NCBI RefSeq assembly: GCF_028613635.1
Contig: NZ_JAQRMY010000001.1
Span: 784,330 to 848,329 of the forward strand
Origin: Devosia sp. ZB163
Lineage (GTDB): Bacteria; Pseudomonadota; Alphaproteobacteria; Rhizobiales; Devosiaceae
Direction of reading: 5' to 3'
Length of the DNA stretch: 64,000 nt
In this document: piece after piece, positions 18,972 to 27,447 of the stretch
Layout: the number at the start of each line of letters is the position of its first letter
Numbering within the stretch: position 1 is the first letter of the stretch
Notes under the pieces: model-generated
The model's input: the letters and a program-made list of their open reading frames with translations, nothing else
Databases searched by the model: none
Told to the model about the DNA's origin: nothing
Program-made: the position numbers and the translations under genes

Positions 18972-21440
18972 CTACTCTGCCGCACCCGCCATGTGTGCGT
19001 CGCTGGGCAGGCTGATGATCACCCGCGTGCCGCGCGGCTCCCGCCGTTCCACGCTGATCGTGCCGCCATGCATGTTCACGAAGGCGCGCACGATCGAAAG
19101 GCTGAGGCCGGCGCCGCGCTGACGGGCCGACCCGGCCAGCGTCTCGTTGCGATCGAGCAGCGCCTGGCGCATTTCCTCGCTCATCGGCGCACCCTCGTCC
19201 TCGATGACGAACTGGATGCGGCCCGTGCGGCCCGAGACGGTCAACCGAACCTCGCCGCCCGGCTCGGAGAAGCGCGCCGCGTTCGACAGGAGGTTGTAGA
19301 GCACGTTGACGATACGGGCGCCGTCCGCGACGAAGGGCGGCAGGTCCGGCTCGATCACCACCTTGAGGTTGAGAGCCCGCTGGCCGTCGACCTCCGGGAA
19401 GGTCGCCGTGAGGCCGGCCCGGGCCTTCTCGACCAGGGCGACCACGTCCTGCGGCTCGGGCTGCAGCTCGGCGATGCCGGCATCCACCGTGGCGAGATCG
19501 AGGATGTTGTCGATGAGCACGCCCAGCGTCGCGCTCGCCGCGCGGATATAGCCGGTATAGCTCGCCTGCCGCTCGTTGAGTTCGCCCGCGACGCCCGAGG
19601 CGAGGAGGTCCGCAAAGCCGATGATGTTGGTCAGCGGCGAGCGCAGCTCGTAGGAAACGTTCTGCACGAACGCGTCCTTCAGCCGGTCGGCGGTGATCAG
19701 CGCCTCGTTCCGCTCCTTGAGCACGCGCTGGTAGTTGGCGCTCTCGGTAACGTCGAGGAACGTCATCATGGTCTGCCCGTCGGGCAGGCGGACGACGGCG
19801 TAGTCGATGAGCTTGCCATCGGCGCGGTTGATGCGGCCCTGCCGGTCCGAGCGGGTCGGGTTGAGGTCGATGATCGAGCGCTTGAGGTCGCGCCAGATCG
19901 GCGCGCCGTCCTCGGGCAGGGCCTGCGCGGAGGTCTCGGCGATCTGGTCGATATGCGGATTGGCGGCGAGCAGGTTCGCCGGCAGCTTCCACAGCGTCGA
20001 GAGCTTGGGGTTGGATAGCGTCAGCCGGCCATTGGTGCCGAACACCGCCACTCCCTCGGTGAGCGCGTTGAGTGTCGAGCGCTGCACGTCCAGCACCGCC
20101 CGGTGCTGGCTCTTGAGGTTCAACTGGTCGGTGATGTCCTCGAAGACATAGATCACGCCGCCCTTGGGTCCGGCGGGAGCGGCGATCACCTGCACGGTGC
20201 GGCCGTCGGGCAGGTGCCAGGGGTCGAGCTCCTTGGGAGCGCGCAGCTGGTAGGAGGTGAGGTGCCGGTTGCGCCAGCCCTGGTAGTCCGGATCGTTGGG
20301 CAGCTTCCCCTCGGTCCTGAGCTTGTCGAGGATGGCGCGCTCGTCCATACCGAGCTTGAGCCAGTTGGGATCGAGGTCCCACAGCTCGCGATAGGCGCGG
20401 TTGAACTGCACCAGCTCGCGGTTTGGACTGAAGATCGCGATGGGCGTCGCCAGCGCATCGATGATGGCCGACAGGTGCTGCAGGCCCGCATCGCGTGGCG
20501 CTTCGGTGGAGCGCGGATGAAGGTACCCGGCGGTACCTCCGTTCACCGGGAAATCGACGACCTCGTAATCGCCGATCTCACCCAGCGTCACCACGGTGCT
20601 CTGCGGCTTGCGCGGGTCGCCCAGCGCCGCCCGGTTGCGCTGCAGCAGGCCGAAATCGACGAGTTCGGCCGGCTGGCTCTCGCTGGTCCGGCGCCCGAGC
20701 GCCCGGGCGAGGTCGTGATAGGCGGCATTGGCGAAGATCAGCCGGCCCGTCCCGTCGCGCAGGAACGCGGGTTTGCCCAGGCTCGCGAGCACGGCGCGGG
20801 CGGTCGCATAGTCCGTGGCCGGGCTGGCGGTAGCGGCGAGTTCGGCCGGAACCGGGTCGGTCACCGGAGGCGTGCCGGACGGGCGGAGGCGCAGGGCAGC
20901 GCCGTTCCCCAGCAATGATCCTGAGGCGCGGATGGTGCGCCCGTCGAGGGCCTTGAGCGGCAATTCGAAGCCACGGCCGCCGACGCGCAGGTTCTCGATG
21001 GCGCGGGCCAGTCGGTCGGCGTCCGTTTCCGTCAGCCACGTGGTGAAGTCGAGCACCGCTTCGGCGCGGCGGCCCTGCGGCAGGAGCGCCGAGGTCTGGC
21101 CGAGGAAGCGCGGACCTTCGCCTTCGTTGGTCCACATGACGATGATCTCGCGACTGCCCGACAGCAGCGCTTCATATTCGTCGAGTCGGGCCCTTAGGCC
21201 CGCGACCTGCGCCGACGAGCGTTGCTGGGCGGTGCGATTGTCCTGGATGATGCGGCGAACGAGTGCCACGGCGATGAGTGCAAAGGCCCCGGCCCCCAGC
21301 GCGATGGCGACCGGCGCGGCCCCCATGACGTTGCCGATGGTGATGCCTTGGGCGAGGGCGGGCGACGCGCTCAACAGGGTGACGAGACTCGCTCCGCAAC
21401 CCGCGAATCCCCAATCGTTCCGGACCCTATCCGGCGCCAT
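18972..21440 (-). CDS. divL: DivL-type PAS sensor kinase with tyrosine in the H-box
   Basis: An 822-residue kinase-like protein. A membrane segment lies at about 41-61, followed by several PAS-like domains (about 215-310, 320-440, 450-570), a HisKA-like dimerisation helix and an ATPase domain with N-box NLLSNAARFSEPGG and G-box GAGLSLSIV. The phospho-acceptor position is Tyr597 in FVQNVSYELRSPLT, where ordinary kinases have His. This substitution, the architecture and the length match DivL of Caulobacter (Tyr550), an essential cell-cycle protein that senses DivK~P and controls CckA and hence CtrA. The tsaE neighbour is also consistent. The gene name rests on these features, not on a search. 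Confidence 0.85.
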   Translation of the reverse strand: MAPDRVRNDWGFAGCGASLVTLLSASPALAQGITIGNVMGAAPVAIALGAGAFALIAVALVRRIIQDNRTAQQRSSAQVAGLRARLDEYEALLSGSREIIVMWTNEGEGPRFLGQTSALLPQGRRAEAVLDFTTWLTETDADRLARAIENLRVGGRGFELPLKALDGRTIRASGSLLGNGAALRLRPSGTPPVTDPVPAELAATASPATDYATARAVLASLGKPAFLRDGTGRLIFANAAYHDLARALGRRTSESQPAELVDFGLLQRNRAALGDPRKPQSTVVTLGEIGDYEVVDFPVNGGTAGYLHPRSTEAPRDAGLQHLSAIIDALATPIAIFSPNRELVQFNRAYRELWDLDPNWLKLGMDERAILDKLRTEGKLPNDPDYQGWRNRHLTSYQLRAPKELDPWHLPDGRTVQVIAAPAGPKGGVIYVFEDITDQLNLKSQHRAVLDVQRSTLNALTEGVAVFGTNGRLTLSNPKLSTLWKLPANLLAANPHIDQIAETSAQALPEDGAPIWRDLKRSIIDLNPTRSDRQGRINRADGKLIDYAVVRLPDGQTMMTFLDVTESANYQRVLKERNEALITADRLKDAFVQNVSYELRSPLTNIIGFADLLASGVAGELNERQASYTGYIRAASATLGVLIDNILDLATVDAGIAELQPEPQDVVALVEKARAGLTATFPEVDGQRALNLKVVIEPDLPPFVADGARIVNVLYNLLSNAARFSEPGGEVRLTVSGRTGRIQFVIEDEGAPMSEEMRQALLDRNETLAGSARQRGAGLSLSIVRAFVNMHGGTISVERREPRGTRVIISLPSDAHMAGAAE

Positions 21441-21778
21441 ATACTGCCCCTAACCAGAAATTGCTGCTCTCGCCGCCATGATGGCCGGCGATACACCGCA
21501 CTAGATGCCGCGCCGAGCCCCCACGAGCTGCCGCGTGTCCGGCCGGTCAAAACCCGTAACCGCCGAATCACCCGACATTACCGGGCGGGGAATCGCGCAA
21601 AAAGAGTCTAATTGTATGTGAACAGCGGGGAATGCCCCCAGAATGGGTGTTGACCCGAGACCGAACGGTGAACGCTTCGTTAACGCCCGAGTGATTTGCC
21701 CGGATTATTTTGGGGGTGGTGGGTGATGTACACCTTTCCGCCTGGCGTCAGAGCACCGTCTGCGTCGCGGAAGCAGGT
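21441..21778. other. Intergenic stretch upstream of divL
   Basis: 338 bases without a supportable gene, between the start of divL and the end of the deoR-type gene, both on the minus strand. It should contain the divL promoter. A single GTTAACG half-site (21679-21685) and one GAGTC (a GANTC methylation site, 21606-21610) are visible, but no full CtrA box. The stretch 21600-21680 is noticeably richer in A+T. Confidence 0.5.
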
Positions 21779-22537
21779 CTAGGGCGCCACGTGAACGGTC
21801 ACACCCAGAGCGCGGAAGGTGTCGATCGTTACGGCGTCGGCATCCTTTGTGACCACGAGATGGTCGATGCGACTGGTGTCGGCAACGTCAAACGGAGCTG
21901 TGGTGCCGATCTTGTCGGCCGTGGCAGGCACGACGAGCTGCCGGCTCTGCTCGACCATGGCGCGCTTGATCTCCGCCTCCTCGGCGTCGAGCGCCGACAC
22001 GCCCACACGCGGGTCGACACCGCACGTCCCCAGAATCAGCAGGTCGGCGCGGACACGCTGGATGTCGCGCAGTGCGTGACTGCCGAGGCAGGCACCTTTG
22101 TCCGAGTTGAACTGGCCTCCGATAACCATCGTCCGGCAGTTTGGGTGATCGGCCAGTGCGGTTGCGACGGCCGGCGCGTTGGTCACCACCGTGATCGCGA
22201 GGTCGCGCGGCAGCGCCTGGGCGATGGCGAGGTTGGTGGAGCCTGCATCCACGAACAGCGTCTGTTCCGGCGCAACGAGCCCTGCGACCACTCTGGCGAG
22301 GCTGAGCTTGCTCTCGACCAAGGCGCCCTGGCGTTGTGCGATCGACCCGAGGTCCGGCGCCGGCGACAAGGCTCCACCATAGACGCGACGGCACTCCCCG
22401 ACCCTCGCCAACTCCCTCAGGTCGCGGCGAACGGTATCCTCGGAGATGTCGAACTCCAGCGCCAGCTCGGCAGCCACCACCTTGCCTTCTGCCGCAAGCT
22501 TGCGGCGGATGTGGTCGTGGCGTTCTTCCGTAAGCAT
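21779..22537 (-). CDS. DeoR/GlpR family transcriptional regulator
   Basis: A 252-residue repressor type. The N-terminal DeoR HTH reads MLTEERHDHIRRKLAAEGKV then DISEDTVRRDLRELA. The C-terminal sugar-phosphate-sensing domain has FVDAGSTNLAIAQALP and GGQFNSDKGACLG. Such regulators usually respond to a phosphorylated sugar and control adjacent transport and catabolism genes. It is divergent from the MFS gene, with a palindrome between them. The ATG at 22537 is chosen because it opens the HTH; translation further upstream is not protein-like. Confidence 0.92.
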   Translation of the reverse strand: MLTEERHDHIRRKLAAEGKVVAAELALEFDISEDTVRRDLRELARVGECRRVYGGALSPAPDLGSIAQRQGALVESKLSLARVVAGLVAPEQTLFVDAGSTNLAIAQALPRDLAITVVTNAPAVATALADHPNCRTMVIGGQFNSDKGACLGSHALRDIQRVRADLLILGTCGVDPRVGVSALDAEEAEIKRAMVEQSRQLVVPATADKIGTTAPFDVADTSRIDHLVVTKDADAVTIDTFRALGVTVHVAP

Positions 22538-22561
22538 GGGCAAACCTGACTTGCACGATAT

Positions 22562-22606
22562 TGCGCGTTCTGATTGAACTGATAGCAGAACATGCACAAA
22601 CGCGCA
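22562..22606. promoter_or_regulatory. Nested inverted repeats between deoR-type and MFS genes
   Basis: TGCGCGTT (22562-22569) and AACGCGCA (22599-22606) are exact inverted copies. Nested inside are GTTCTG (22567-22572) and CAGAAC (22586-22591). The position between divergent start codons makes it a candidate operator for the DeoR-type regulator; this is inference from symmetry and position only. Confidence 0.5.
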
Positions 22607-22667
22607 CCTGCCTTTGGGACCCCGGTGACCAGCCCGGTTCCCCGGGCTCCTGTGACTGGATCTCCAA

Positions 22668-23834
22668 TTGACCACACTCACCTCCCCAATCGAGACGCAC
22701 GCGCTAACCGGCAAGCGCGAGCAGATGGCGACCCGGGCCGTGTTTCTCGTGGCTGGGCTTGCCATGGCGGCCTGGGCACCGCTGGTGCCGTTTGCCAAGA
22801 CGCGCCTCGGTGTCGACGACGGCCCGTTCGGCCTGTTGCTGCTGTGCCTTGGCCTGGGCTCGATCGTTGCCATGCCGGTGACGGGCATCCTCGCGAGCCG
22901 CTTCGGCTGCCGGCTGGTGATTGTCGCCGGCTCGATCGTGGTTGCGCTCGTCCTGCCGTTCCTCGCGCTCGCCGGTTCCGTGCTGGAACTGGCCGTCGCG
23001 CTGGCCCTGTTCGGCGCCAGCGTCGGTACGGTGGACGTGGCCATGAACATCCAGGCGGTGATGGTCGAGAAGGATAGCGGCCGCAGCATGATGAGCGGCT
23101 TCCACGGGCTGTTCAGCCTGGGCGGCATCGTAGGCGCGGGCGGCGTCAGCCTGCTGCTCGGGGCCGGCCTCGAGCCGCTGCCGGCGACGCTGATCGTGAG
23201 TGCGATGCTGGTCGGCCTGCTGCTCGTTTCGTTCACCGGCCTTCTGCCCTACGGCAACAAGGACGCCGGGACGACGCCACTGTTCGTGCTCCCCAAGGGC
23301 ATCGTCATCTTCATTGGCGTGTTGTGCTTTCTCGTCTTCCTCGGCGAGGGCGCCATTCTCGACTGGAGCGCGCTGTTCATGATCTCGGCGCACGGCGCCG
23401 ATCCGGCCCAGGCCGGCCTCGGCTACACGATGTTTGCGATCGCCATGACGGCCGGTCGGCTGAGCGGGGACTGGATTGTCAGGCACCTGGGCGGCACGAA
23501 GATCATGATCGTCGGCGGCCTCCTGGGCGCAGCCGGGTTCCTCCTCGCAGTTCTTGCCCCTAACTCGATGCTGGCGCTTGTCGGCTTCGGCCTCGTCGGT
23601 CTCGGCGCCTCCAACATCGTGCCGGTCCTGTTCACCGCCGCGGGACGACAGACGAGCATGCCGCCCAGCCTGGCTATCGCCGCCATCACGACGCTCGGCT
23701 ATGCCGGCATCCTTGTCGGCCCCGCCGCCATCGGCTTTGTGGCCCAGCAGTCGAGCCTTGGGGTGGCGTTCGTGCTGCTTGCCGGTGCCTTGGTGTTCGT
23801 CGCCGTCGCCGGTCCGTTCTCGACGCGACGCTGA
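22668..23834 (+). CDS. MFS transporter
   Basis: A protein of up to 388 residues with 12 likely transmembrane segments. The motif-A-like loop after TM2 reads ILASRFGCRL, and the two six-helix halves are visible. The start is uncertain: a TTG at 22668 or an ATG at 22725, which gives 369 residues beginning MATRAVFLVAGLAM. The divergent DeoR-type regulator suggests a carbohydrate or sugar-derivative substrate, but nothing in the sequence fixes it. Confidence 0.83.
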   Translation: MTTLTSPIETHALTGKREQMATRAVFLVAGLAMAAWAPLVPFAKTRLGVDDGPFGLLLLCLGLGSIVAMPVTGILASRFGCRLVIVAGSIVVALVLPFLALAGSVLELAVALALFGASVGTVDVAMNIQAVMVEKDSGRSMMSGFHGLFSLGGIVGAGGVSLLLGAGLEPLPATLIVSAMLVGLLLVSFTGLLPYGNKDAGTTPLFVLPKGIVIFIGVLCFLVFLGEGAILDWSALFMISAHGADPAQAGLGYTMFAIAMTAGRLSGDWIVRHLGGTKIMIVGGLLGAAGFLLAVLAPNSMLALVGFGLVGLGASNIVPVLFTAAGRQTSMPPSLAIAAITTLGYAGILVGPAAIGFVAQQSSLGVAFVLLAGALVFVAVAGPFSTRR

Positions 23835-23939
23835 GCGTCCTTGCCTCGCACTCGGAGGTGTCGTGGGAGGGTTGGAACAGGACGTCGAGGGCTCAGAAGG
23901 GGGCGGACACCGGCCCGTACACTCAGCCCTGAATGCAAG

Positions 23940-23962
23940 AAGGGCGCCCCATGGAGCGCCCT
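23940..23962 (-). terminator. Terminator hairpin between MFS gene and ahcY
   Basis: AAGGGCGC (23940-23947) pairs with GCGCCCTT (23955-23962) around a 7-base loop. It lies between two convergent genes and could serve both; on the minus strand the stem runs into TTCTTGC. Confidence 0.7.
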
Positions 23963-23987
23963 TCACAATTCGCAGCAGTCGTCGCGA

Positions 23988-25388
23988 TCAGTAGCGGTAC
24001 TGTTCCGACTTGAACGGGCCTTCCGGGCTTACCCCGATATAGTCGGCCTGCGCCTTGTTGAGCTTGGTTAGCTTGGCGCCGAGCTTGGCGAGGTGGAGCT
24101 GGGCGACCTTCTCGTCGAGGTGCTTGGGGAGGACGTGCACGGCCTTCTCCAGCTTCTCGCCATTGGTCCAGAGCTCGACCTGCGCCAGCGTCTGGTTGGC
24201 GAAAGAGGCGCTCATCACGAAGCTCGGGTGCCCGGTGGCATTGCCGAGGTTCACGAGCCGGCCCTCGGAGAGGAGCACGATGCGCTTGCCCGGCTGCATC
24301 TCGACGATGTCGACCTGCGGCTTCACGTTGGTCCACTTGAAGTTGCGGAGCTCGGCAACCTGGATCTCGTTGTCGAAGTGGCCGATGTTGCAGACGATCG
24401 CCATGTCCTTGAGGTTGCGGATGTCGTCGAGCGTGACGACGTCCTTGTTCCCCGTGGCGGTGACGACGATGTCCGCGCGGTGGGCGGCATCCTCGAGGGT
24501 CACGACCTCGTAGCCGTCCATGGCCGCCTGCAGGGCGCAGATCGGGTCGACTTCGGTGACCAGCACGCGGGCGCCGGCGCCACGCAGCGACTGTGCCGAG
24601 CCCTTGCCGACGTCGCCATAGCCGCAGACGATCGCCACCTTGCCGGCCAGCATCACGTCGGTGCCGCGACGGATGGCGTCGACCAGCGATTCACGCGTGC
24701 CGTACTTGTTGTCGAACTTCGACTTGGTGACGCTGTCGTTGACGTTGATCGCCGGGAACGGCAGGTCGCCCTTCTGCTGCAACTGGTAGAGCCGCATCAC
24801 GCCCGTAGTTGTCTCCTCGGAGACGCCGCGGATGTTGGCGCGGATCTTCGAATAGAACTTGGGGTCCTGCGCGAGGCGCTTCTTGATCAGCGCGAAGAAG
24901 ATTTCCTCTTCCTCGGAATGCGGATTGTCCAGCACGGACGGGTCGGTCTCGGCCTTGGCGCCGGTCAGCACCAGCATGGTGGCGTCGCCGCCGTCGTCGA
25001 GGATCATGTTGGGGGTCTGGCCGCCCGGCCAGTCCATCATGCGGTCGGTATAGTCCCAGTACTCCTCCAGCGTCTCGCCCTTCTTGGCGAACACCGAGAT
25101 GCCGGCTGCGGCGATGGCCGCGGCGGCGTGGTCCTGGGTCGAGAAGATGTTGCAGCTGACCCAGCGCACGTCGGCGCCAAGCGCCTTCAGCGTCTCGATC
25201 AGCACGGCGGTCTGGATCGTCATGTGGAGCGAGCCGGCGATGCGGGCGCCCTTCAGTGGCTGCTTCGCGGCATATTCCTCGCGGATCGCCATCAGCCCGG
25301 GCATCTCGATCTCGGCCATGCCGATTTCCTTGCGGCCGTAGTCGGCGAGGCCGATGTCGGTGACCACGTAGTCGTTGTTGCTGGCCAT
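23988..25388 (-). CDS. ahcY: Adenosylhomocysteinase
   Basis: A 466-residue enzyme that hydrolyses S-adenosylhomocysteine to adenosine and homocysteine, clearing methyltransferase product inhibition. It shows [25 protein letters not shown] broken by the expected [13 protein letters not shown], the NAD-binding [13 protein letters not shown], and ends with [10 protein letters not shown]. The length matches bacterial enzymes carrying the roughly 40-residue insertion. A palindromic ATAAAG operator lies about 70 bases upstream. Confidence 0.97.
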   Translation of the reverse strand: MASNNDYVVTDIGLADYGRKEIGMAEIEMPGLMAIREEYAAKQPLKGARIAGSLHMTIQTAVLIETLKALGADVRWVSCNIFSTQDHAAAAIAAAGISVFAKKGETLEEYWDYTDRMMDWPGGQTPNMILDDGGDATMLVLTGAKAETDPSVLDNPHSEEEEIFFALIKKRLAQDPKFYSKIRANIRGVSEETTTGVMRLYQLQQKGDLPFPAINVNDSVTKSKFDNKYGTRESLVDAIRRGTDVMLAGKVAIVCGYGDVGKGSAQSLRGAGARVLVTEVDPICALQAAMDGYEVVTLEDAAHRADIVVTATGNKDVVTLDDIRNLKDMAIVCNIGHFDNEIQVAELRNFKWTNVKPQVDIVEMQPGKRIVLLSEGRLVNLGNATGHPSFVMSASFANQTLAQVELWTNGEKLEKAVHVLPKHLDEKVAQLHLAKLGAKLTKLNKAQADYIGVSPEGPFKSEQYRY

Positions 25389-25456
25389 CGGCCCTGTCTC
25401 CTGTCGGTCGTGTTGACCGGCTTATACTGAACAGCGGAAAGGCTAGCAACCGGGAC

Positions 25457-25472
25457 ATAAAGAAACCTTTAT
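25457..25472. promoter_or_regulatory. Palindrome upstream of ahcY, SAH-responsive regulator-like site
   Basis: ATAAAG-N4-CTTTAT on the plus strand, 69-84 bases upstream of the ahcY ATG. ATATAAAG-type palindromes in front of methionine-cycle genes of alphaproteobacteria have been assigned to ArsR-type SAH-responsive regulators; that assignment is from memory. It also lies within 20 bases of the 3' end of the DUF2937 gene. Confidence 0.5.
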
Positions 25473-25476
25473 ATCC

Positions 25477-26007
25477 TCACCGCTCGACGTAGCGGACCTT
25501 GCGGCGCTGGAAGGGGAGCAGCAGCACGGCGATGATGGCGGAGAGGGCGAGATAACCCACCGCGAAACCGGCACCGGCATAGCTCAGCCCTTCGACCGTC
25601 ACCGGCACCGCCGGCTTGTAGTCCGCGAGCGCGCGCCGGCCGATCTCGGTATCGAAATACTCCGGCATCTTGGTGAAGCGCTCCCATCCGCTCGCCCCGC
25701 GGATCTCAGCGAGCGTCGCCGAAAGCTCCTCGTAGCGGTCGAAGGTGCGCGCCATCGACTGGCCGCGCTCGGAAATGAAGGCATCGCCCGTCCTGGAGTA
25801 GCGCTCGATCGCCTGGTCGATGCTGAGGCCCGCTTCCTCGGCCGCCTGCTCGAACTCGGCGGTGATGATGCGCAACTCGTCCACCGCCCCGCCGAGGCGC
25901 TGGGTGTATTGCTGGGCATATTCGGGGAACTGGCTGAGGCTCGCGCCGAGCGCCAATCCTCCGAGAATGCCGAGCGTCCTGCGCATGTCTGTCTCCGCGA
26001 CACCCAT
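25477..26007 (-). CDS. DUF2937 family membrane protein
   Basis: A protein of 169-176 residues; the start is 26007 or, more likely, the ATG at 25986 giving MRRTLGILGGLALGASLSQ. It has an N-terminal hydrophobic segment, an amphipathic helical middle rich in Glu, Arg and Ala, and a C-terminal transmembrane segment (YLALSAIIAVLLLPF). The pattern MRRTLGxxGGLALGxxxSQFPEYAQQY is typical of DUF2937, whose role is unknown. It sits between ahcY and the HPr gene, which are usually closer neighbours in this class. Confidence 0.75.
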   Translation of the reverse strand: MGVAETDMRRTLGILGGLALGASLSQFPEYAQQYTQRLGGAVDELRIITAEFEQAAEEAGLSIDQAIERYSRTGDAFISERGQSMARTFDRYEELSATLAEIRGASGWERFTKMPEYFDTEIGRRALADYKPAVPVTVEGLSYAGAGFAVGYLALSAIIAVLLLPFQRRKVRYVER

Positions 26008-26071
26008 CCAACGGCGCGGTGCCGGCGAGCGTTCCGAATATGGGGTGAGTCCGTAGTGGAAGGGAGGGCGG

Positions 26072-26383
26072 CTAGGCCGGCACGCCGTCGCTGTCTTCGT
26101 CGAAGCCGTTGTTGACCAGCGTCGTGATGGCGTCGAGCGCCTCGCGCGCCTGCTTGCCCGTGGCCTGGACGAGGATCGTCGAGCCCGGCCCGGCGCCCAG
26201 CATCATCAGGCCCATGATCGAATTGCCGTTCACGGCCTGCCCGTCGCGCACGACCTTGATCTCGGCCTCGAAGCACTCGGCTGTCCGCACGAACCGCGCC
26301 GAGGCGCGCGCGTGCAGGCCCTTGCGATTGACGATGGTCAATTGCTGCGCGAGTGCCCGGTCCGAACCTGCCGTAGTATCCAT
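26072..26383 (-). CDS. ptsH: HPr family phosphocarrier protein
   Basis: A 103-residue HPr with the PEP-dependent phosphorylation site His in NRKGLHARAS and the regulatory serine in VNGNSIMGLMML. The start ATG is at 26383. It belongs to the incomplete, non-transporting PTS of alphaproteobacteria, with EIIA(Man) and HprK just upstream on the same strand. EI (ptsP) is not in the window. HprK is expected to phosphorylate the serine. Confidence 0.93.
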   Translation of the reverse strand: MDTTAGSDRALAQQLTIVNRKGLHARASARFVRTAECFEAEIKVVRDGQAVNGNSIMGLMMLGAGPGSTILVQATGKQAREALDAITTLVNNGFDEDSDGVPA

Positions 26384-26482
26384 GTTCGCAAGTGTAGTTC
26401 GATTTTCAGTCAGCTGAAAAGGGGCCGGACGTTCGGTCCTCGAGCCGCGGCGCCAGTCGTCACCATTGGGGCGACCTCGGCG

Positions 26483-26881
26483 TCAGCTCCCCAGCGTCTC
26501 GCTGGCGACGTTGATGTACTTCCGCCCGGCCTCGGCAGCTTCCTTCACCGCCTGCTTGATTTCAAGGTCGGCGCGCACGCGGGCGAGCTTGACCAGCATG
26601 GGCAGGTTCACCCCGGCGATCACCTCCACCTCACGCTGCTGCATGATGGAGATGGCGAGGTTGGAGGGCGTGCCGCCGAACATGTCGGTAAGGATCACCA
26701 CGCCCTGGCCCTGGTTGGCGGCATCGACGCATTTGAGGATGTCGTTGCGCCGCTCTTCCATGTCGTCATCGGGCCCGATGGCGACTGTTTCCACCTGGTC
26801 CTGAGGTCCTACGACATGTTCGAGGGCAGACTTGAATTCGATGGCGAGCGCACCGTGCGTCACCAGAACCATGCCGATCAT
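26483..26881 (-). CDS. manX: PTS EIIA component, mannose family
   Basis: A 132-residue protein starting MIGMVLVTHGALAIEF. The phosphorylatable His10 in VTHGALA and the later VILTDMFGGTPSN are signatures of EIIA(Man). No EIIB, EIIC or EIID follows, so its role should be regulatory rather than transport. A longer frame to 26965 adds a non-conserved N-terminus and is rejected. Confidence 0.92.
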   Translation of the reverse strand: MIGMVLVTHGALAIEFKSALEHVVGPQDQVETVAIGPDDDMEERRNDILKCVDAANQGQGVVILTDMFGGTPSNLAISIMQQREVEVIAGVNLPMLVKLARVRADLEIKQAVKEAAEAGRKYINVASETLGS

Positions 26882-26961
26882 GAAAATCCCCAGTCCCGCA
26901 GGTCCCGGCCGGGCCATCAGCCCTAGGTGAAGCCGGAGTCTCACCCCTTGCGGAGCTTCAT

Positions 26962-27447
26962 TCAAGTGGTTTTTTGTCGCGCCTGCAGGCTTGGTGAACC
27001 GAGGGCCCGCACGGCCTCGCGAACCAGCAGCAGCTGGTGGCGGGCATCGATGACGCCGGCACGCGGCACCGGCGCGCGCGCCACGGTCACGCCGAACAGT
27101 TCGCTGGTCAGCTCTTGGTCCTCGAGCATGCGCTCGAACGTCTCGACGAGGTCGATGACGAGGTGCACCGGCGCGCTATCGACATAGGGGCGCTTGACGA
27201 TCCCCCGGCCGCGCAGCTCGACCAGCCCCGCGATGTTGGGCGCCGGATACATCACGATGCCGCCCGCCTCGGCCGCGATCTCGACGCGGTCGTCGGAGAC
27301 GAGCCGGGCCGGCAGGCCTCGGTCCTCCCAGTGGTCGATGAGGTCGAGCGCGATCAGCGATTTGCCAGAACCTGGCGGGCCGCGGAGGATGAGGCCCACC
27401 CCGTCGAGCACGAGCCCCGTGGCGTGGATATTGTGCCTCTCGCTCAC
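26962..27447 (-). CDS. hprK: HPr kinase/phosphorylase, catalytic domain only
   Basis: A 161-residue protein consisting of the C-terminal domain of HprK: Walker A RGPPGSGKS, then DDRVEIAAE, the capping segment LVELRGRGIVKRPY and DLVE. The N-terminal domain of Gram-positive HprK is missing, as is usual in alphaproteobacteria. It phosphorylates the HPr serine. It overlaps the end of chvG by four bases (27444-27447), so it is coupled to the two-component system. Confidence 0.94.
   Translation of the reverse strand: MSERHNIHATGLVLDGVGLILRGPPGSGKSLIALDLIDHWEDRGLPARLVSDDRVEIAAEAGGIVMYPAPNIAGLVELRGRGIVKRPYVDSAPVHLVIDLVETFERMLEDQELTSELFGVTVARAPVPRAGVIDARHQLLLVREAVRALGSPSLQARQKTT

Noticed and set aside
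15547..19122. 1191-codon open frame on the plus strand antisense to addB, tsaE and divL
   Set aside because: It mirrors real genes codon for codon in high-GC DNA, has an Arg/Leu/His-rich composition with no domain, and spans three well-supported genes.
21670..21700. CtrA box upstream of divL
   Set aside because: Only a single TTAA half-site (GTTAACG) is present; the second half-site at N7 is missing.
25389..25456. SAH or SAM riboswitch upstream of ahcY
   Set aside because: The leader is short and I could not fold it into the conserved SAH or SAM aptamer cores; a protein operator fits better.
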